Shown here: positions 15,691-24,754 of the stretch, piece by piece
How the letters are laid out: each line of letters starts with the position of its first letter
Position numbering within the stretch: the stretch's first letter is position 1
Source: Geoglobus ahangari
Lineage (GTDB): Archaea > Halobacteriota > Archaeoglobi > Archaeoglobales > Archaeoglobaceae
DNA: 64,000 bases
Direction: 5' to 3'
NCBI RefSeq assembly: GCF_001006045.1
Contig: NZ_CP011267.1
Location: 1,674,001-1,738,000 of the forward strand
Translations under genes and position numbers: made by a program
The notes under the pieces: model-generated
Told to the model about the DNA's origin: nothing
Seen by the model: the letters and a program-made list of their open reading frames with translations, nothing else
Databases searched by the model: none

Positions 15691-16959
15691 ATGCGATGCG
15701 GAATTGCCTACTTCAGAGACATTGACAAAAAGATTCCGGAAAGAGGGGAGCTGTCATTCAAGAACGCGATTTTCAAGAGCGCCGGTCAGGCTTACTGGAA
15801 AGTGCTCATAGCCGATGAAAGTGTGGAGGTCAGGAAAAACACTCTGGAAATCATAAGGGTCAGAAAGCTGCACCTCCCTCCGAAAAGCACAATCGCCCCG
15901 CTCTCAATCATGAGGCACGCTCTCGGAACGACCCTCGACATAGTTCCCTCGGAGATCAAGAAAGTTGAGGAGACGAGAGAGGTGACGCACGTCCTCTTCT
16001 ACTCGATTGACGACGGATTCGTGGAGAGGGGGGACATAATCGGCGTGATAAAGGTCTACCCGATAAACGTCGGAAGTCCGGATGAGCAGGAGTTCATAAG
16101 GGCTCCTGACGTGAAGCCGAGGCTTGAGGATGTTGAGGGTAACGTCGTTTTCAGGGAGGGGGATGAGATAGTCAGGGAGAAAGTGAGGGTTAAGGAGACG
16201 TGGTACTCCCGCTGGAACCTCGGAGAGTGGAGGATGATGGTTGCCGACGAGGACGTGAAGCTCATCCCCGGAGATGCGAGGCTTGTCAAGATAAGGGCCA
16301 TAGAGCTTCCGCCAAACACTATTCCTGTCCCCCTCTACGGATACCGCACTCCATTTGGAACGGTCCTCGACATATACGCCCCGGGAAGGCCGAGGAAGAT
16401 TGAGGAGAAGAAGCTCGTCACCCACGCCCTGCTGATGCCAACGGAGGAGGGAGAGGTCAGGAAGGGAGATGTCATAGGTGTGCTGAACATCTACGCTGTT
16501 GGAGTTGGGGAGATGGTCGCGAGGCTAACGCCGTTCCTGACCGAGAGGAGCAGGGGCAATGTTGTCCTGAGGAGCGGAGAGGGAATAAGGAGGGTCGAGT
16601 TCGAGCACAGGCCCTTCGTCTTCAGGAGGAGCTCCGTTGGATACCTGAAGCCCATAATCGCGGCGGAGACGAAGAGGGTTCAGACCAACAAGCCCGAGAA
16701 AATAGAGATAGAGAAGATAGACGTTCCCGCTGGCTCAATAATCCAGCCAATGAGCGGGAAGGGACATGCCTACGGGATAACAATAGACGTCGAGTTCGAG
16801 AGGCAGGGCTTCGTCGAGGAGGACAGGGTGATTGACTCGGCAGTAATCCTCTCCCCCTTCGACGGAGAAATACTCAGAGGGGACATGATAGGCGTGCTGA
16901 TGCAGTACCACATAACCCCGCTTGCGTATCCGGAGATATTCGTCAGAAAGTACGTGTAG
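15691..16959 (+). CDS. Triple-repeat DUF22-type protein, unknown function
   Basis: The 422-residue soluble protein is three copies of one domain of about 140 residues, starting near residues 1, 140 and 285. Each copy contains an LGTTLDIVP/FGTVLDIYA/YGITIDVEF strand and ends with RGDIIGVIKVYPINVG/KGDVIGVLNIYAVGVG/RGDMIGVLMQYHITPL. This matches the archaeal DUF22 family, which occurs in one to three copies. No catalytic residues are obvious; the RGDxIGV element recalls biotinyl/lipoyl-like or beta-barrel folds (inference). The mRNA is probably leaderless, with a palindrome over the promoter. It is divergent from the sRNA and ccmE. Confidence 0.75.
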   Translation: MRCGIAYFRDIDKKIPERGELSFKNAIFKSAGQAYWKVLIADESVEVRKNTLEIIRVRKLHLPPKSTIAPLSIMRHALGTTLDIVPSEIKKVEETREVTHVLFYSIDDGFVERGDIIGVIKVYPINVGSPDEQEFIRAPDVKPRLEDVEGNVVFREGDEIVREKVRVKETWYSRWNLGEWRMMVADEDVKLIPGDARLVKIRAIELPPNTIPVPLYGYRTPFGTVLDIYAPGRPRKIEEKKLVTHALLMPTEEGEVRKGDVIGVLNIYAVGVGEMVARLTPFLTERSRGNVVLRSGEGIRRVEFEHRPFVFRRSSVGYLKPIIAAETKRVQTNKPEKIEIEKIDVPAGSIIQPMSGKGHAYGITIDVEFERQGFVEEDRVIDSAVILSPFDGEILRGDMIGVLMQYHITPLAYPEIFVRKYV

Positions 16960-17012
16960 GGCATAAACTATTTAAATAGACTGGACTCTCCAGACTAACA
17001 GGAGGTGTCACT

Positions 17013-17393
17013 GTGATCTGGCAGGGAAGGAGTAAGAGGAAGTACACCGGAAAGCTCTACAGGAGATTCAGGAAGAAGAGGAAGTATGAGCTCGGCAGGG
17101 AGTACATCGAGACGCTCATCGGAGAGAGGAAGATAAAGAAGATCAGGGTCAGGGGCGGAAACTACAAGATAAGGCTCTTCAGGGATCAGTACGCCAACGT
17201 GTACATACCCTCACAGAAGAAGGTCGTCAGGGCTGAGATAAAGACGGTCGTTGAGAACAAGGCTCACATCCACTTCGCCAGAAGGAACGTGATAACCAAG
17301 GGCGCTGTCATCGAGACCTCTCTTGGGAAGGCGATCGTTACCAACCGCCCCGGGCAGGAGGGCATAATTAACGCCGTTCTTGTCGAGGAGTGA
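17013..17393 (+). CDS. rps8e: 30S ribosomal protein S8e
   Basis: This 126-residue basic protein begins MIWQGRSKRKYTGKLYRRFRKK and contains ARRNVITKGAVIET, as archaeal S8e does. It is a small-subunit protein shared by archaea and eukaryotes. It starts at GTG 17013 after a strong AGGAGGTG ribosome site (17001-17008), with a TATA-like CTATTTAAAT near 16968-16977. A T-rich tract follows the stop at 17393. It is transcribed singly. Confidence 0.95.
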   Translation: MIWQGRSKRKYTGKLYRRFRKKRKYELGREYIETLIGERKIKKIRVRGGNYKIRLFRDQYANVYIPSQKKVVRAEIKTVVENKAHIHFARRNVITKGAVIETSLGKAIVTNRPGQEGIINAVLVEE

Positions 17394-17470
17394 TTTTTTA
17401 TTAAAAATCCTTACAAATTTCTCCGTTTTTAAAAAATTTCCCTTTTCCGGGCTTTTTGGCCAATTTAAAG
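17394..17470 (+). terminator. T-rich termination region after rps8e
   Basis: Just past the S8e stop there are several T-runs (TTTTTTATT, TTTTTAAAA, CTTTTTGG) without a strong hairpin, the usual form of archaeal terminators. A second AT-rich stretch to 17520 contains the promoter of the next gene. Confidence 0.45.
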
Positions 17471-17544
17471 AGAAAATTATTAATATTTGTTGAATCACCT
17501 TTCAGTAAATTTCCGGTTTAGTCAATTTGCTGGAGGTGATTGCT

Positions 17545-19524
17545 TTGGCGACTCCAACGAGGGAATTGCTGTGGGGAATTGGGAAATCACTGCCTTACTA
17601 CCTCCATTACGGACTGTTCCTGATAGCGACGATAATCTTCCTGATAGGGGCGTACAGGTGGTACAGGATACTGAAGACGGGCAGAAACGACGAGGACAGG
17701 TTCGACAACTTCGGAAAAAGGATGTGGTACCTGATCAGGGACGGAATACTCTTCGTGAGGCTCTACCTGAGAGAGGCGCAGATGGGAGTAATGCACGTGC
17801 TCATTCTTTGGGGCTTCATAGTCCTCACAATAGGTACGCTCATTCTGACGATTGCCGCAGACATAAACTCCTCGTTCTTCAGGGGCACGTTCTACCTGAT
17901 CCACGAGGCGCTGATGGATCTCGCCGGTCTGGCACTGCTCATCGGTCTGATAATGGCGGTTCTCAACAGGTATGTCGCGAAGCCGAGCAGGTTCTCGAAG
18001 CCGTGGCCGTATGCCAAGGATGATGGTGGAGTTCTCGCGCTACTGCTGACCATCACCGTGCTCGGATTTCTGGTTGAGGGTTTCAGGCTCGCAAGCGGCA
18101 TGCCCGCCTACACCGCCATAATAGGCGAGGCAATATCCAAGCTGCTCCCCTTTGACCTCGCAGCCTACAGAACGCTCTGGAGCCTGCACTCGCTGCTCGC
18201 GCTCATGTTCATTGCCCTGATACCCTACACGAAGCTCGCGCACGTTATTGCAGCGCCGCTCAACATACTCACGAGGAGCGAGAGAGGGGCTGCTGCGAGG
18301 AGCGTTGAGGATGAGGAGTACATGGGGGTGATTGAGCCAAAGGATCTGCAGTGGAGGGACATGCTCTCGAGCCTCGCGTGCATGAGGTGCGGAAGGTGCC
18401 AAGACATGTGTCCAGCAGCAAACTCGGGCACAACCCTTTCGCCAATGTACCTCATGCAGAACATCAGGAAGACCTTGGACGAGAATTTCGACATGCTCGG
18501 AAGGCCAAAGAGCGAGGACGTGCTGCTCCTCGACACAGTTCTCGACATGGAGGCTGTCTGGGCGTGCACAACCTGCAGGGCGTGCATGGAGATGTGCCCT
18601 GTTTACGTTGAGCAGATGGAGATAATCGGAGAGATGAGGAGGGGCATAGTCGAGAGCGGAGAAGCGCCGCCGGACATCAGGGACTTTCTGACCAACGTGC
18701 AGAAGCAGAAGAACCCGTGGGGCGAGGCGAAGTACAAGAGGGATGCGTGGGCCAAGGACGTTGATGTGCCGAGGGCGAAGGATTCGGAGTTCGAGTGGCT
18801 CTGGTGGGTTGGCTGTGGCCACGCGTTCGACAACAGGAACAAGGAGGTCGCGAAGAAGCTCGTCAGGATCCTCAACGAGATCGGCGTGAGCTACGCGATA
18901 CTCGGCAGGGAGGAGGGCTGCTGCGGAAACGATGTCAGGAGGGTCGGAGAAGAGGGCCTGTTCCAGGTTCTCAAGGAGGAGAACGTTGCAACATTCGAAA
19001 AGTACGGGGTTGAGAAAGTCTTCGCCACCTCGCCGCACTGCTACAACACGTTCAAGAACGAGTACAAGGAGATAGAGGCGAAGTTCATCCTCGAGATAAT
19101 CTACGAAGCAATTAAGGACGGGAGGCTCAAGCTGAAGAACCCCGTGAACAGGAAGGTCACGTTTCATGACCCGTGCTACCTCGGGAGGTACAACGGCATG
19201 TACGAGCTACCGAGGGAGATACTCAGGGCAATTCCGGGACTTGAGCTCGTGGAGATGCCGAGGAACAGGGAGAGGGCCTTCTGCTGCGGTGGCGGTGGAG
19301 GAAATCTGGTCAGGGAGTACCCCGGAGAGGACAGGCCAAACAACATCAGGGCGAGAGAGGCTGGGGAGACTGGAGCAGATGTTCTGGCTGTTGCATGCCC
19401 GTTCTGCATGATTATGCTCGAGGACGGAGTGAAGATGGAGAAGCTGGACGACAGGATGTCAGTGATGGACGTGATAGAGCTCGTTTACGAGTCGGCCTTC
19501 GGTTCAGAAGAGGTCGAGGCATAA
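17545..19524 (+). CDS. HdrD-like membrane Fe-S oxidoreductase (NarI-like + 2x4Fe-4S + 2xCCG)
   Basis: I take TTG 17545 as start because GGAGGTGAT (17532-17540) precedes it by 4 nt; an in-frame TTG at 17527 lies before that site. The product of about 659 residues has five or six membrane helices in the first 250 residues with His residues suited to heme b (nitrate reductase gamma-like). Two 4Fe-4S motifs follow (CMRCGRCQDMCPA, CTTCRACMEMCPV), then two CCG domains (EEGCCGND, FCCGGGGGN). This is the DUF224 architecture proposed to carry electrons from electron-transfer flavoprotein to menaquinone (EMO) in fatty-acid oxidisers. No etf genes are adjacent, so the donor is inferred. Confidence 0.82.
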   Translation: MATPTRELLWGIGKSLPYYLHYGLFLIATIIFLIGAYRWYRILKTGRNDEDRFDNFGKRMWYLIRDGILFVRLYLREAQMGVMHVLILWGFIVLTIGTLILTIAADINSSFFRGTFYLIHEALMDLAGLALLIGLIMAVLNRYVAKPSRFSKPWPYAKDDGGVLALLLTITVLGFLVEGFRLASGMPAYTAIIGEAISKLLPFDLAAYRTLWSLHSLLALMFIALIPYTKLAHVIAAPLNILTRSERGAAARSVEDEEYMGVIEPKDLQWRDMLSSLACMRCGRCQDMCPAANSGTTLSPMYLMQNIRKTLDENFDMLGRPKSEDVLLLDTVLDMEAVWACTTCRACMEMCPVYVEQMEIIGEMRRGIVESGEAPPDIRDFLTNVQKQKNPWGEAKYKRDAWAKDVDVPRAKDSEFEWLWWVGCGHAFDNRNKEVAKKLVRILNEIGVSYAILGREEGCCGNDVRRVGEEGLFQVLKEENVATFEKYGVEKVFATSPHCYNTFKNEYKEIEAKFILEIIYEAIKDGRLKLKNPVNRKVTFHDPCYLGRYNGMYELPREILRAIPGLELVEMPRNRERAFCCGGGGGNLVREYPGEDRPNNIRAREAGETGADVLAVACPFCMIMLEDGVKMEKLDDRMSVMDVIELVYESAFGSEEVEA

Positions 19525-19544
19525 ACCCTTCTTTCAATTTCTTT

Positions 19545-21824
19545 TTACGGGTAGTAGACGAAGTCCCTCGTTTCCTCGAAGGCTGACAGCTCCGCCTTCC
19601 TGACCCTTCTCGAAAGAGTCTTTCTCGCAACGTCAATCGCGCCAGTCCTGTTCAGAGGCTGGTTGTTGTTGCCGCACTGGTAGCTGTACGTGCACTTGGG
19701 GCACCCGTCCTCCCTACCACACTCGCAGTTCTCCATGACGTCGAGGGCAATCTCCACGGCCCTCTCTATCCTGCCGAAGAGGAGTCTGCTCAACCCGTTT
19801 CCTCCCTCTGTTGAGTCGTAGACGAATATGTAGCCGTCGGGCGTGGATATGCCCCCCATGTGCATGCTCCCCCCGCCTGTTATGCCATCGCTCGCCTCGA
19901 TTATGACGTGCTCGAGGGCGTGAAACGAGCCCGCGTAGTATTCCTCCCCATCACCCTCGTCCGGAAACGGGCTGGCGAGCACGAAGCCCTTCGTCCTGAA
20001 GGTGTAGCTTACCGGCCTGTCGAGATAGTTCACCTTCCTGAACTTCTCGTCAAACGGATTTCTCACCACATAACCCGTCACGAAGATCGTTATGTCCATG
20101 TCGCAGTACGCCATCTCCACCGGGCTGCTTTTCCGCTCGATCACCCTCCTGATTGATGGAATGGCCGTGTAGAGGGGGGTCGTGAACTCCTCCCCACCCA
20201 CCTCCTCGAGGTGAGCCACCATCTCATCAAGGTCGAGGTTCTTGACCCTGTACTTCCTGCGGTTGTGGATGACGATGGCACCGGGGTGAAGCTCTTTCAC
20301 TGCAACAGGCAGGCTGCGCTCCCCGATAACCCTGTCCTGATGGATCATCCTGACCCTCCCACCTATGCCCCTCATGCTGAACCTCGTCTGAATATCGCCG
20401 GCTATGTAGAAGTCCCCCGCGTCAATGAGGCTCCCCTCCTCCGCAAGCCTCTCGACCTCCTCATCCTCAATCTCGCCCTTGACTATCGGCATCTCCCTTG
20501 CCATCGAAAGTATGTGGTGCCTCTTAACAACCTCATTGTCCCTCTCCACGTAGCAGTAGAGCCTCTCGCTGAAGTACTCCTCGGGGTGCCTCCTGTAGTA
20601 GTTCGCTATCGAGTCCTCATCCCTCATCACCACAACGCCGACGCTCTTCCCCTTCCTCCTTCCAGATCTCCCCATCCTCTGGACGAAGTATGGGTAGGGG
20701 ACGAGCTCGCTTATCACGACGTCCACATCACCTATGTCTATCCCGAGCTCGAGGGTTGACGTGGATACGAGGACCCTCAGCCTCCCCTCCCTGAAGTCCC
20801 TCTCAACCCTCTCCCTCACACTCCTCGGCAGGCCGGCTTTGTGCACCCCTACCCTCACACCCTCTCTCTCAAGAATCCACGCGAGCGTTTCGACAGTCCT
20901 GTAGCTGTTCCCGAACACAAGCACCTTCCTGTCCTTAAGCCTCATCACGAGGTCTCTAATCGCAGAGTAGAGGTTTCCGTAAACCATGACCACGTTCCTC
21001 TCTCCCAAGGATTCGCCGTAGCTGACGACCCTAAACTCTCTCTCGAATAGCTGCCCGGCAAACTCGCCGGGGTTTGCTATTGTGGCAGAGCACGCGACTA
21101 TTTGTGGGCTGGAGAACCTTTCAATCCTTCTCATGAGCCAGTAGATGTTGGTGCCGAGCAGTCCCGAGTAGCTGTGGAGCTCGTCAAAAACCATGACCCT
21201 GAGATGCTCAACGAACTCTCTGAACTCCGGCGTGTTTCGCAGGTGGTAGTCGAGCATGTCGGGGTTGGTGAGGATCAGGTCTGCCCTTCCGGAGAGCACC
21301 TCCCTCCTTTCCCTGAAGTCCGAGTCCCCGTCAAACTTCGCAACCCTGATTCCGGCTCTGCTCGCGTAGAACCTGATCTTTTCCAGCTGATCCCTCGCGA
21401 GGGCCTTTGTCGGGTACACTATCGCCCCCTTTCCACCATTCTGAAGGATCTGGATGGCTGGAATCAGAAAGGCCTCTGTTTTCCCCGCACCCGTCGGAGC
21501 GACGATGACCACATCCTTCCCGCTCAATATCTGGAGAATGGCCTCCCTCTGAAAGCCGTACAGCCTCTCGATGCCCCTCTCAGCCAAAGCCCTCTTGAGG
21601 GGCTCAGGGATTTCGGATGGAATTTCGGCTAAATCTCCCCCACCATACCTGTTCCTCAGGAAGAAGACGACCTCGTGGTCTATCTCGAACAGAGGTCTGA
21701 GCTCCTCATCCCTGCACCTCTCCTCAAAAAGCTCAAGGTTCCTCTGCCTTACGCTCTTCCTCGAGCAGATGCACCTGCTCTTCAGCCTCCTGCACTTGGA
21801 GCAGAAAAAGTGATCAGCTTCCAT
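19545..21824 (-). CDS. Superfamily 2 helicase with DUF1998 domain (MrfA/Hrq1-like)
   Basis: The product of about 759 residues begins with a zinc-type cluster (CSKCRRLKSRCICSR). It carries SF2 motifs: Walker A VAPTGAGKTEAF, DEAH-like VFDELHSYSG, SATIANPGEFA, and helicase-C motifs STSTLELGIDIGDVDVV and QRMGRSGRRKG. The C-terminal DUF1998 region has the four-cysteine cluster CECGREDGCPKCTYSYQCG. This architecture matches Bacillus MrfA and Hrq1-like 3'-5' DNA helicases involved in crosslink or mitomycin repair. I prefer ATG 21824 over TTG 21830. The start overlaps the end of the ArsR gene, implying translational coupling. Confidence 0.88.
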   Translation of the reverse strand: MEADHFFCSKCRRLKSRCICSRKSVRQRNLELFEERCRDEELRPLFEIDHEVVFFLRNRYGGGDLAEIPSEIPEPLKRALAERGIERLYGFQREAILQILSGKDVVIVAPTGAGKTEAFLIPAIQILQNGGKGAIVYPTKALARDQLEKIRFYASRAGIRVAKFDGDSDFRERREVLSGRADLILTNPDMLDYHLRNTPEFREFVEHLRVMVFDELHSYSGLLGTNIYWLMRRIERFSSPQIVACSATIANPGEFAGQLFEREFRVVSYGESLGERNVVMVYGNLYSAIRDLVMRLKDRKVLVFGNSYRTVETLAWILEREGVRVGVHKAGLPRSVRERVERDFREGRLRVLVSTSTLELGIDIGDVDVVISELVPYPYFVQRMGRSGRRKGKSVGVVVMRDEDSIANYYRRHPEEYFSERLYCYVERDNEVVKRHHILSMAREMPIVKGEIEDEEVERLAEEGSLIDAGDFYIAGDIQTRFSMRGIGGRVRMIHQDRVIGERSLPVAVKELHPGAIVIHNRRKYRVKNLDLDEMVAHLEEVGGEEFTTPLYTAIPSIRRVIERKSSPVEMAYCDMDITIFVTGYVVRNPFDEKFRKVNYLDRPVSYTFRTKGFVLASPFPDEGDGEEYYAGSFHALEHVIIEASDGITGGGSMHMGGISTPDGYIFVYDSTEGGNGLSRLLFGRIERAVEIALDVMENCECGREDGCPKCTYSYQCGNNNQPLNRTGAIDVARKTLSRRVRKAELSAFEETRDFVYYP

Positions 21825-22203
21825 CAACAAGAGTTGCGAGAATCTGTTTTACTCTTTTGTCCCTGATCGAGTATATCCTGTACTTCCCCTCCTGCCTCTC
21901 CTCAACTATTCCTGCAGACTTGAGCTTGCTGAGGTGGTGGCTTACGAGGGTCTGCTGCTGCCCGAGGATCTCGGAAATCGCACAGACGCAGAACTCGGCA
22001 TGGGAGAGTATCTTCAGAATCTGAAGCCTGAGCGGGTTGCCGAGAATTTTCAGAAAGTGTGAGTGATCCTTCAGCTCGCCTTCGGTATACAGCTCCATCT
22101 CTCCCTCAAAATCGCACTTGCAGTAGTAGTCGTAGGCCTCGTCCCTCTCCTCGAGCTTTTTTTTCTTGAACTCTGTGAAATTGAACCTGTAAGGCATGTT
22201 CAT
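21814..22203 (-). CDS. ArsR/SmtB-family metal-responsive repressor (second copy)
   Basis: I use ATG 22203 because the TATA-like TTTATAAAGT (near 22221-22230) sits about 26 nt upstream. The product of about 129 residues has an N-terminal CKC pair and His-rich stretch (KDHSHF), then a winged helix with FCVCAISEILGQQQTLVSHHLSKL. The CVC pair in the alpha-3 position is the classic ArsR/CadC metal site, and QTLVSHHLSKLK is the recognition helix. An 8-bp palindrome, ACAGCTGT, lies just before the start. It overlaps the helicase gene by 11 nt and follows the zinc ATPase by 58 nt. Confidence 0.83.
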   Translation of the reverse strand: MNMPYRFNFTEFKKKKLEERDEAYDYYCKCDFEGEMELYTEGELKDHSHFLKILGNPLRLQILKILSHAEFCVCAISEILGQQQTLVSHHLSKLKSAGIVEERQEGKYRIYSIRDKRVKQILATLVDGS

Positions 22204-22261
22204 TACAACAGCTGTCACTTTATAAAATTAACGTGGTTAACTGTGGAGAAGTAGAAAGCGT

Positions 22262-24313
22262 TCACCTCAGAAGCCTCATGGCGTTGAGAACGGCGATGAG
22301 AGTAACCCCAACATCCGCGATGACCGCCTCCCACATCGTCGCAATTCCGACAGACCCGAGGGCTATGAAGAACCCCTTGACTGCGAGTGCAAACCCTATG
22401 TTCTGCCAGACGATCCTCTGGGTTCTTCTGGCGAACGCTATCGAGCGCGGAACCTTCGAGGGCATGTCGTCCATTATCACCACATCGGCAACGTCTATGC
22501 TCGCGTCGCTGCCAAGTCCGCCCATAGCAATTCCAACGTCTGCTGCCGCTATTACAGGAGCGTCGTTTATCCCATCTCCGGCAAATGCGACTTTGCCATT
22601 CTTCTTCAGCCCCTCGACGACCGAAACCTTCCCCTCGGGTAGGAGTTCCGCGTGATACTCGTCAATCCCGAGCCTCTCCGCAACCCTTCTCGCCACCTCC
22701 TCGCTGTCTCCGGTAACCATGACGACCCTGCAGCCGAGCTCCTTCAGCTCCCTCACAGCCCTCTCCGCATCCTCCTTGACCTCGTCCTCAACGACTATGT
22801 AGCCCGCATATCTCCCATCCACGCCCACGTGGACAGCAGTACCACCAACGTCGCACGAGTCGTGCTCTATTCCGAGCTCGTGCATGAGCGCGTCGTTGCC
22901 CACCACAATCTCCTTCCCGTCAACCTTGGCGATGACACCCCTCCCCGAGATCTCCCTGTAGCTCTCCGGTTCCATGGCCTCCATTCTCTCCCCAAGCGCC
23001 TCCACAATTGACCTCGCGATCGGGTGGTTGGAGTTAACCTCAGCAACAGCGGCAAGCATCAGAACCTCGTCCTCGCTGAACCCGTTCTTTGGCACGATCT
23101 TTGAGACGCTGAACTTTCCCTTTGTCAGGGTTCCTGTCTTGTCGAACGCCACGATCTCCGTTGAGTTCAAGACGTCAACGAAGTTTGCACCCTTGATCAG
23201 CACCTCCTCCCTCGCGGAACGCCCGATTGAGGCGAAGTAGCTCAGGGGGACTGAGAGGACGAGCGCACACGGGCACGAGATGACAAGCAGAACAAGGGCA
23301 CGGTAGATCCAGGGCTCGAACGGCGAGCCCGTGAGAACCGGCGGCAGTACTGCCACCATACCGGCGAGAGCGATTACAGCAGGAGTGTAGTAGCGGGCGA
23401 ACCTCGTGATGAACCTCTCAGCCTTGGCCTTCCTGCCGGATGCCTCCTCCACGAGCTGGAGAATCTTCGAGACCGCTGAGTCCCTGAAGGGCCTCGTCAC
23501 CCTGACCTCTATCAGCCCGCTTAAGTTCACCATTCCCGACAGAACCTCGCTGCCCTCCTCAACGCTCCTTGGCACGGACTCTCCCGTTAAAGCCGAGGCG
23601 TCAACGACCGTCGAGCCCTTGACGATCACACCGTCCAGAGGGATCCTCTCACCGGGCTTCACGACTATGACGTCTCCAACGCTTACATCCTCCGGTCTGA
23701 CCCTCACAACCTCCCCGTTCACCTTGAGGTTCGCGTAGGTGGGCTTTATCTCCAGCAGAGCCTTGATGGATCTCCTCGACCTTCCGACGGCCAGATCCTG
23801 AAAGAACTCTCCGACCCTGAAGAAGAGCATAACACCCACAGCTTCGGGCATCTCGTGTATCGCTATCGCACCTAAGGTCGCGATGGTCATCAGGAAGTTC
23901 TCGTCGAACACCTTCCCCCTTGCCAGATTGCCGGCAGCCTTCCTGAGCACCCTCCACCCGGCCACGAGGTATGCGGTCAGGAAGAGCCCATACTCAAGGA
24001 CGGGAGTTGAGTGGAGGGACTCTCCAAGGAGCAGGCCAGCGACAAAGAGCAAACCGGATATCAGGATCGGCACGATCTCTCTCGCATTCGCACCCTCATG
24101 ATCGTGATCGTCCCATACCTCCTCCACATCCACATCCGGCTCAACCCTCTTAACTGCCTCAACCACCTTCTCCTTGTTCTCTGCGTCGACAATCAGCTCT
24201 GATGTGGCGAAGTTCACCATCGCAAACCTCACGCCGTCCTGCTTCTTCAGCTCCTCCTCTATCTTCACAGCACAGCTCGCACAGTCGAGGTTCTTGAGGC
24301 GGTACTTCCTCAT
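22262..24313 (-). CDS. zntA: P1B-type heavy-metal ATPase, Zn2+/Cd2+/Pb2+ exporter type
   Basis: This 683-residue pump has an N-terminal HMA domain with LDCASC (Cys11, Cys14), a short His/Asp-rich linker (DDHDHEGA), TGES at 243-246, the transmembrane metal site SCPCAL (CPC 347-349), phosphorylation motif DKTGT (391-395) and hinge GDGINDAP. The last helix has the DVGVTLIAVLNAMRLLR signature of P1B-2 pumps, so Zn/Cd/Pb export is more likely than copper. It overlaps the upstream ArsR gene by 4 nt (ATGA), so repressor and pump form one unit. Confidence 0.92.
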   Translation of the reverse strand: MRKYRLKNLDCASCAVKIEEELKKQDGVRFAMVNFATSELIVDAENKEKVVEAVKRVEPDVDVEEVWDDHDHEGANAREIVPILISGLLFVAGLLLGESLHSTPVLEYGLFLTAYLVAGWRVLRKAAGNLARGKVFDENFLMTIATLGAIAIHEMPEAVGVMLFFRVGEFFQDLAVGRSRRSIKALLEIKPTYANLKVNGEVVRVRPEDVSVGDVIVVKPGERIPLDGVIVKGSTVVDASALTGESVPRSVEEGSEVLSGMVNLSGLIEVRVTRPFRDSAVSKILQLVEEASGRKAKAERFITRFARYYTPAVIALAGMVAVLPPVLTGSPFEPWIYRALVLLVISCPCALVLSVPLSYFASIGRSAREEVLIKGANFVDVLNSTEIVAFDKTGTLTKGKFSVSKIVPKNGFSEDEVLMLAAVAEVNSNHPIARSIVEALGERMEAMEPESYREISGRGVIAKVDGKEIVVGNDALMHELGIEHDSCDVGGTAVHVGVDGRYAGYIVVEDEVKEDAERAVRELKELGCRVVMVTGDSEEVARRVAERLGIDEYHAELLPEGKVSVVEGLKKNGKVAFAGDGINDAPVIAAADVGIAMGGLGSDASIDVADVVIMDDMPSKVPRSIAFARRTQRIVWQNIGFALAVKGFFIALGSVGIATMWEAVIADVGVTLIAVLNAMRLLR

Positions 24314-24672
24314 TTCCTCACCTCGCTCACATGCTCGATCGCTGTCCTGAGGATGTCCGCCACGTGCTCATCGTCGAGGCTGTAGTACACGTTCCTGCCC
24401 TCCCTCCTGTACTTCACCAGCTTCTTGTCCCTGAGAACCCTGAGCTGGTGAGAGACTGCCGAGACGGAGATGCCAGTTATTGCTGAAAGATCACACGTGC
24501 AGAGCTCGTGCCTTGACAGGGCAAGCAGGATCTTGATTCTCGTGGAATCGGCAAAGGCCTCGAGGAACTCGGCGAGCTCAACGATGCTCTCGTCTGACGG
24601 GAGGGATGAGATGACGTCCTCTATGTACTCTCCCGTCTTCCCGCCCTCGCAGACCGGTGCCTTTTTTACCAT
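24310..24672 (-). CDS. ArsR/SmtB-family repressor of the metal pump (CadC-like)
   Basis: I choose ATG 24672 (MVKKAPVCEGG) because promoter and operator elements lie immediately upstream; longer starts would run through them. The 120-residue winged-helix protein has an N-terminal Cys and HELCTCDLSAITGISVSAVSHQL, a CxC metal site next to the recognition helix, as in CadC/ArsR proteins. It probably represses the operon with the ATPase and releases DNA on binding Zn, Cd or Pb. It overlaps the ATPase gene by 4 nt. Confidence 0.86.
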   Translation of the reverse strand: MVKKAPVCEGGKTGEYIEDVISSLPSDESIVELAEFLEAFADSTRIKILLALSRHELCTCDLSAITGISVSAVSHQLRVLRDKKLVKYRREGRNVYYSLDDEHVADILRTAIEHVSEVRK

Positions 24673-24673
24673 A

Positions 24674-24691
24674 TTTGAACAATTGCTCAAA
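24674..24691. promoter_or_regulatory. ArsR-type operator at the start of the metal-efflux operon
   Basis: TTTGA-ACAATTGC-TCAAA is an inverted repeat ending 2 nt before ATG 24672. A TATA-like AGTATTTATTATG (minus strand, about 24694-24706) is placed so that transcription begins within or just past it. The shape resembles known SmtB/CadC operators (TGAA...TTCA-type dyads). Occupancy would block initiation; release by metal would switch on the pump. Confidence 0.6.
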
Positions 24692-24754
24692 CATAATAAA
24701 TACTTTTCGTCGAGCACAAACCCTTATAATGCCCTAAGAGAAAGGAATGCCTGA

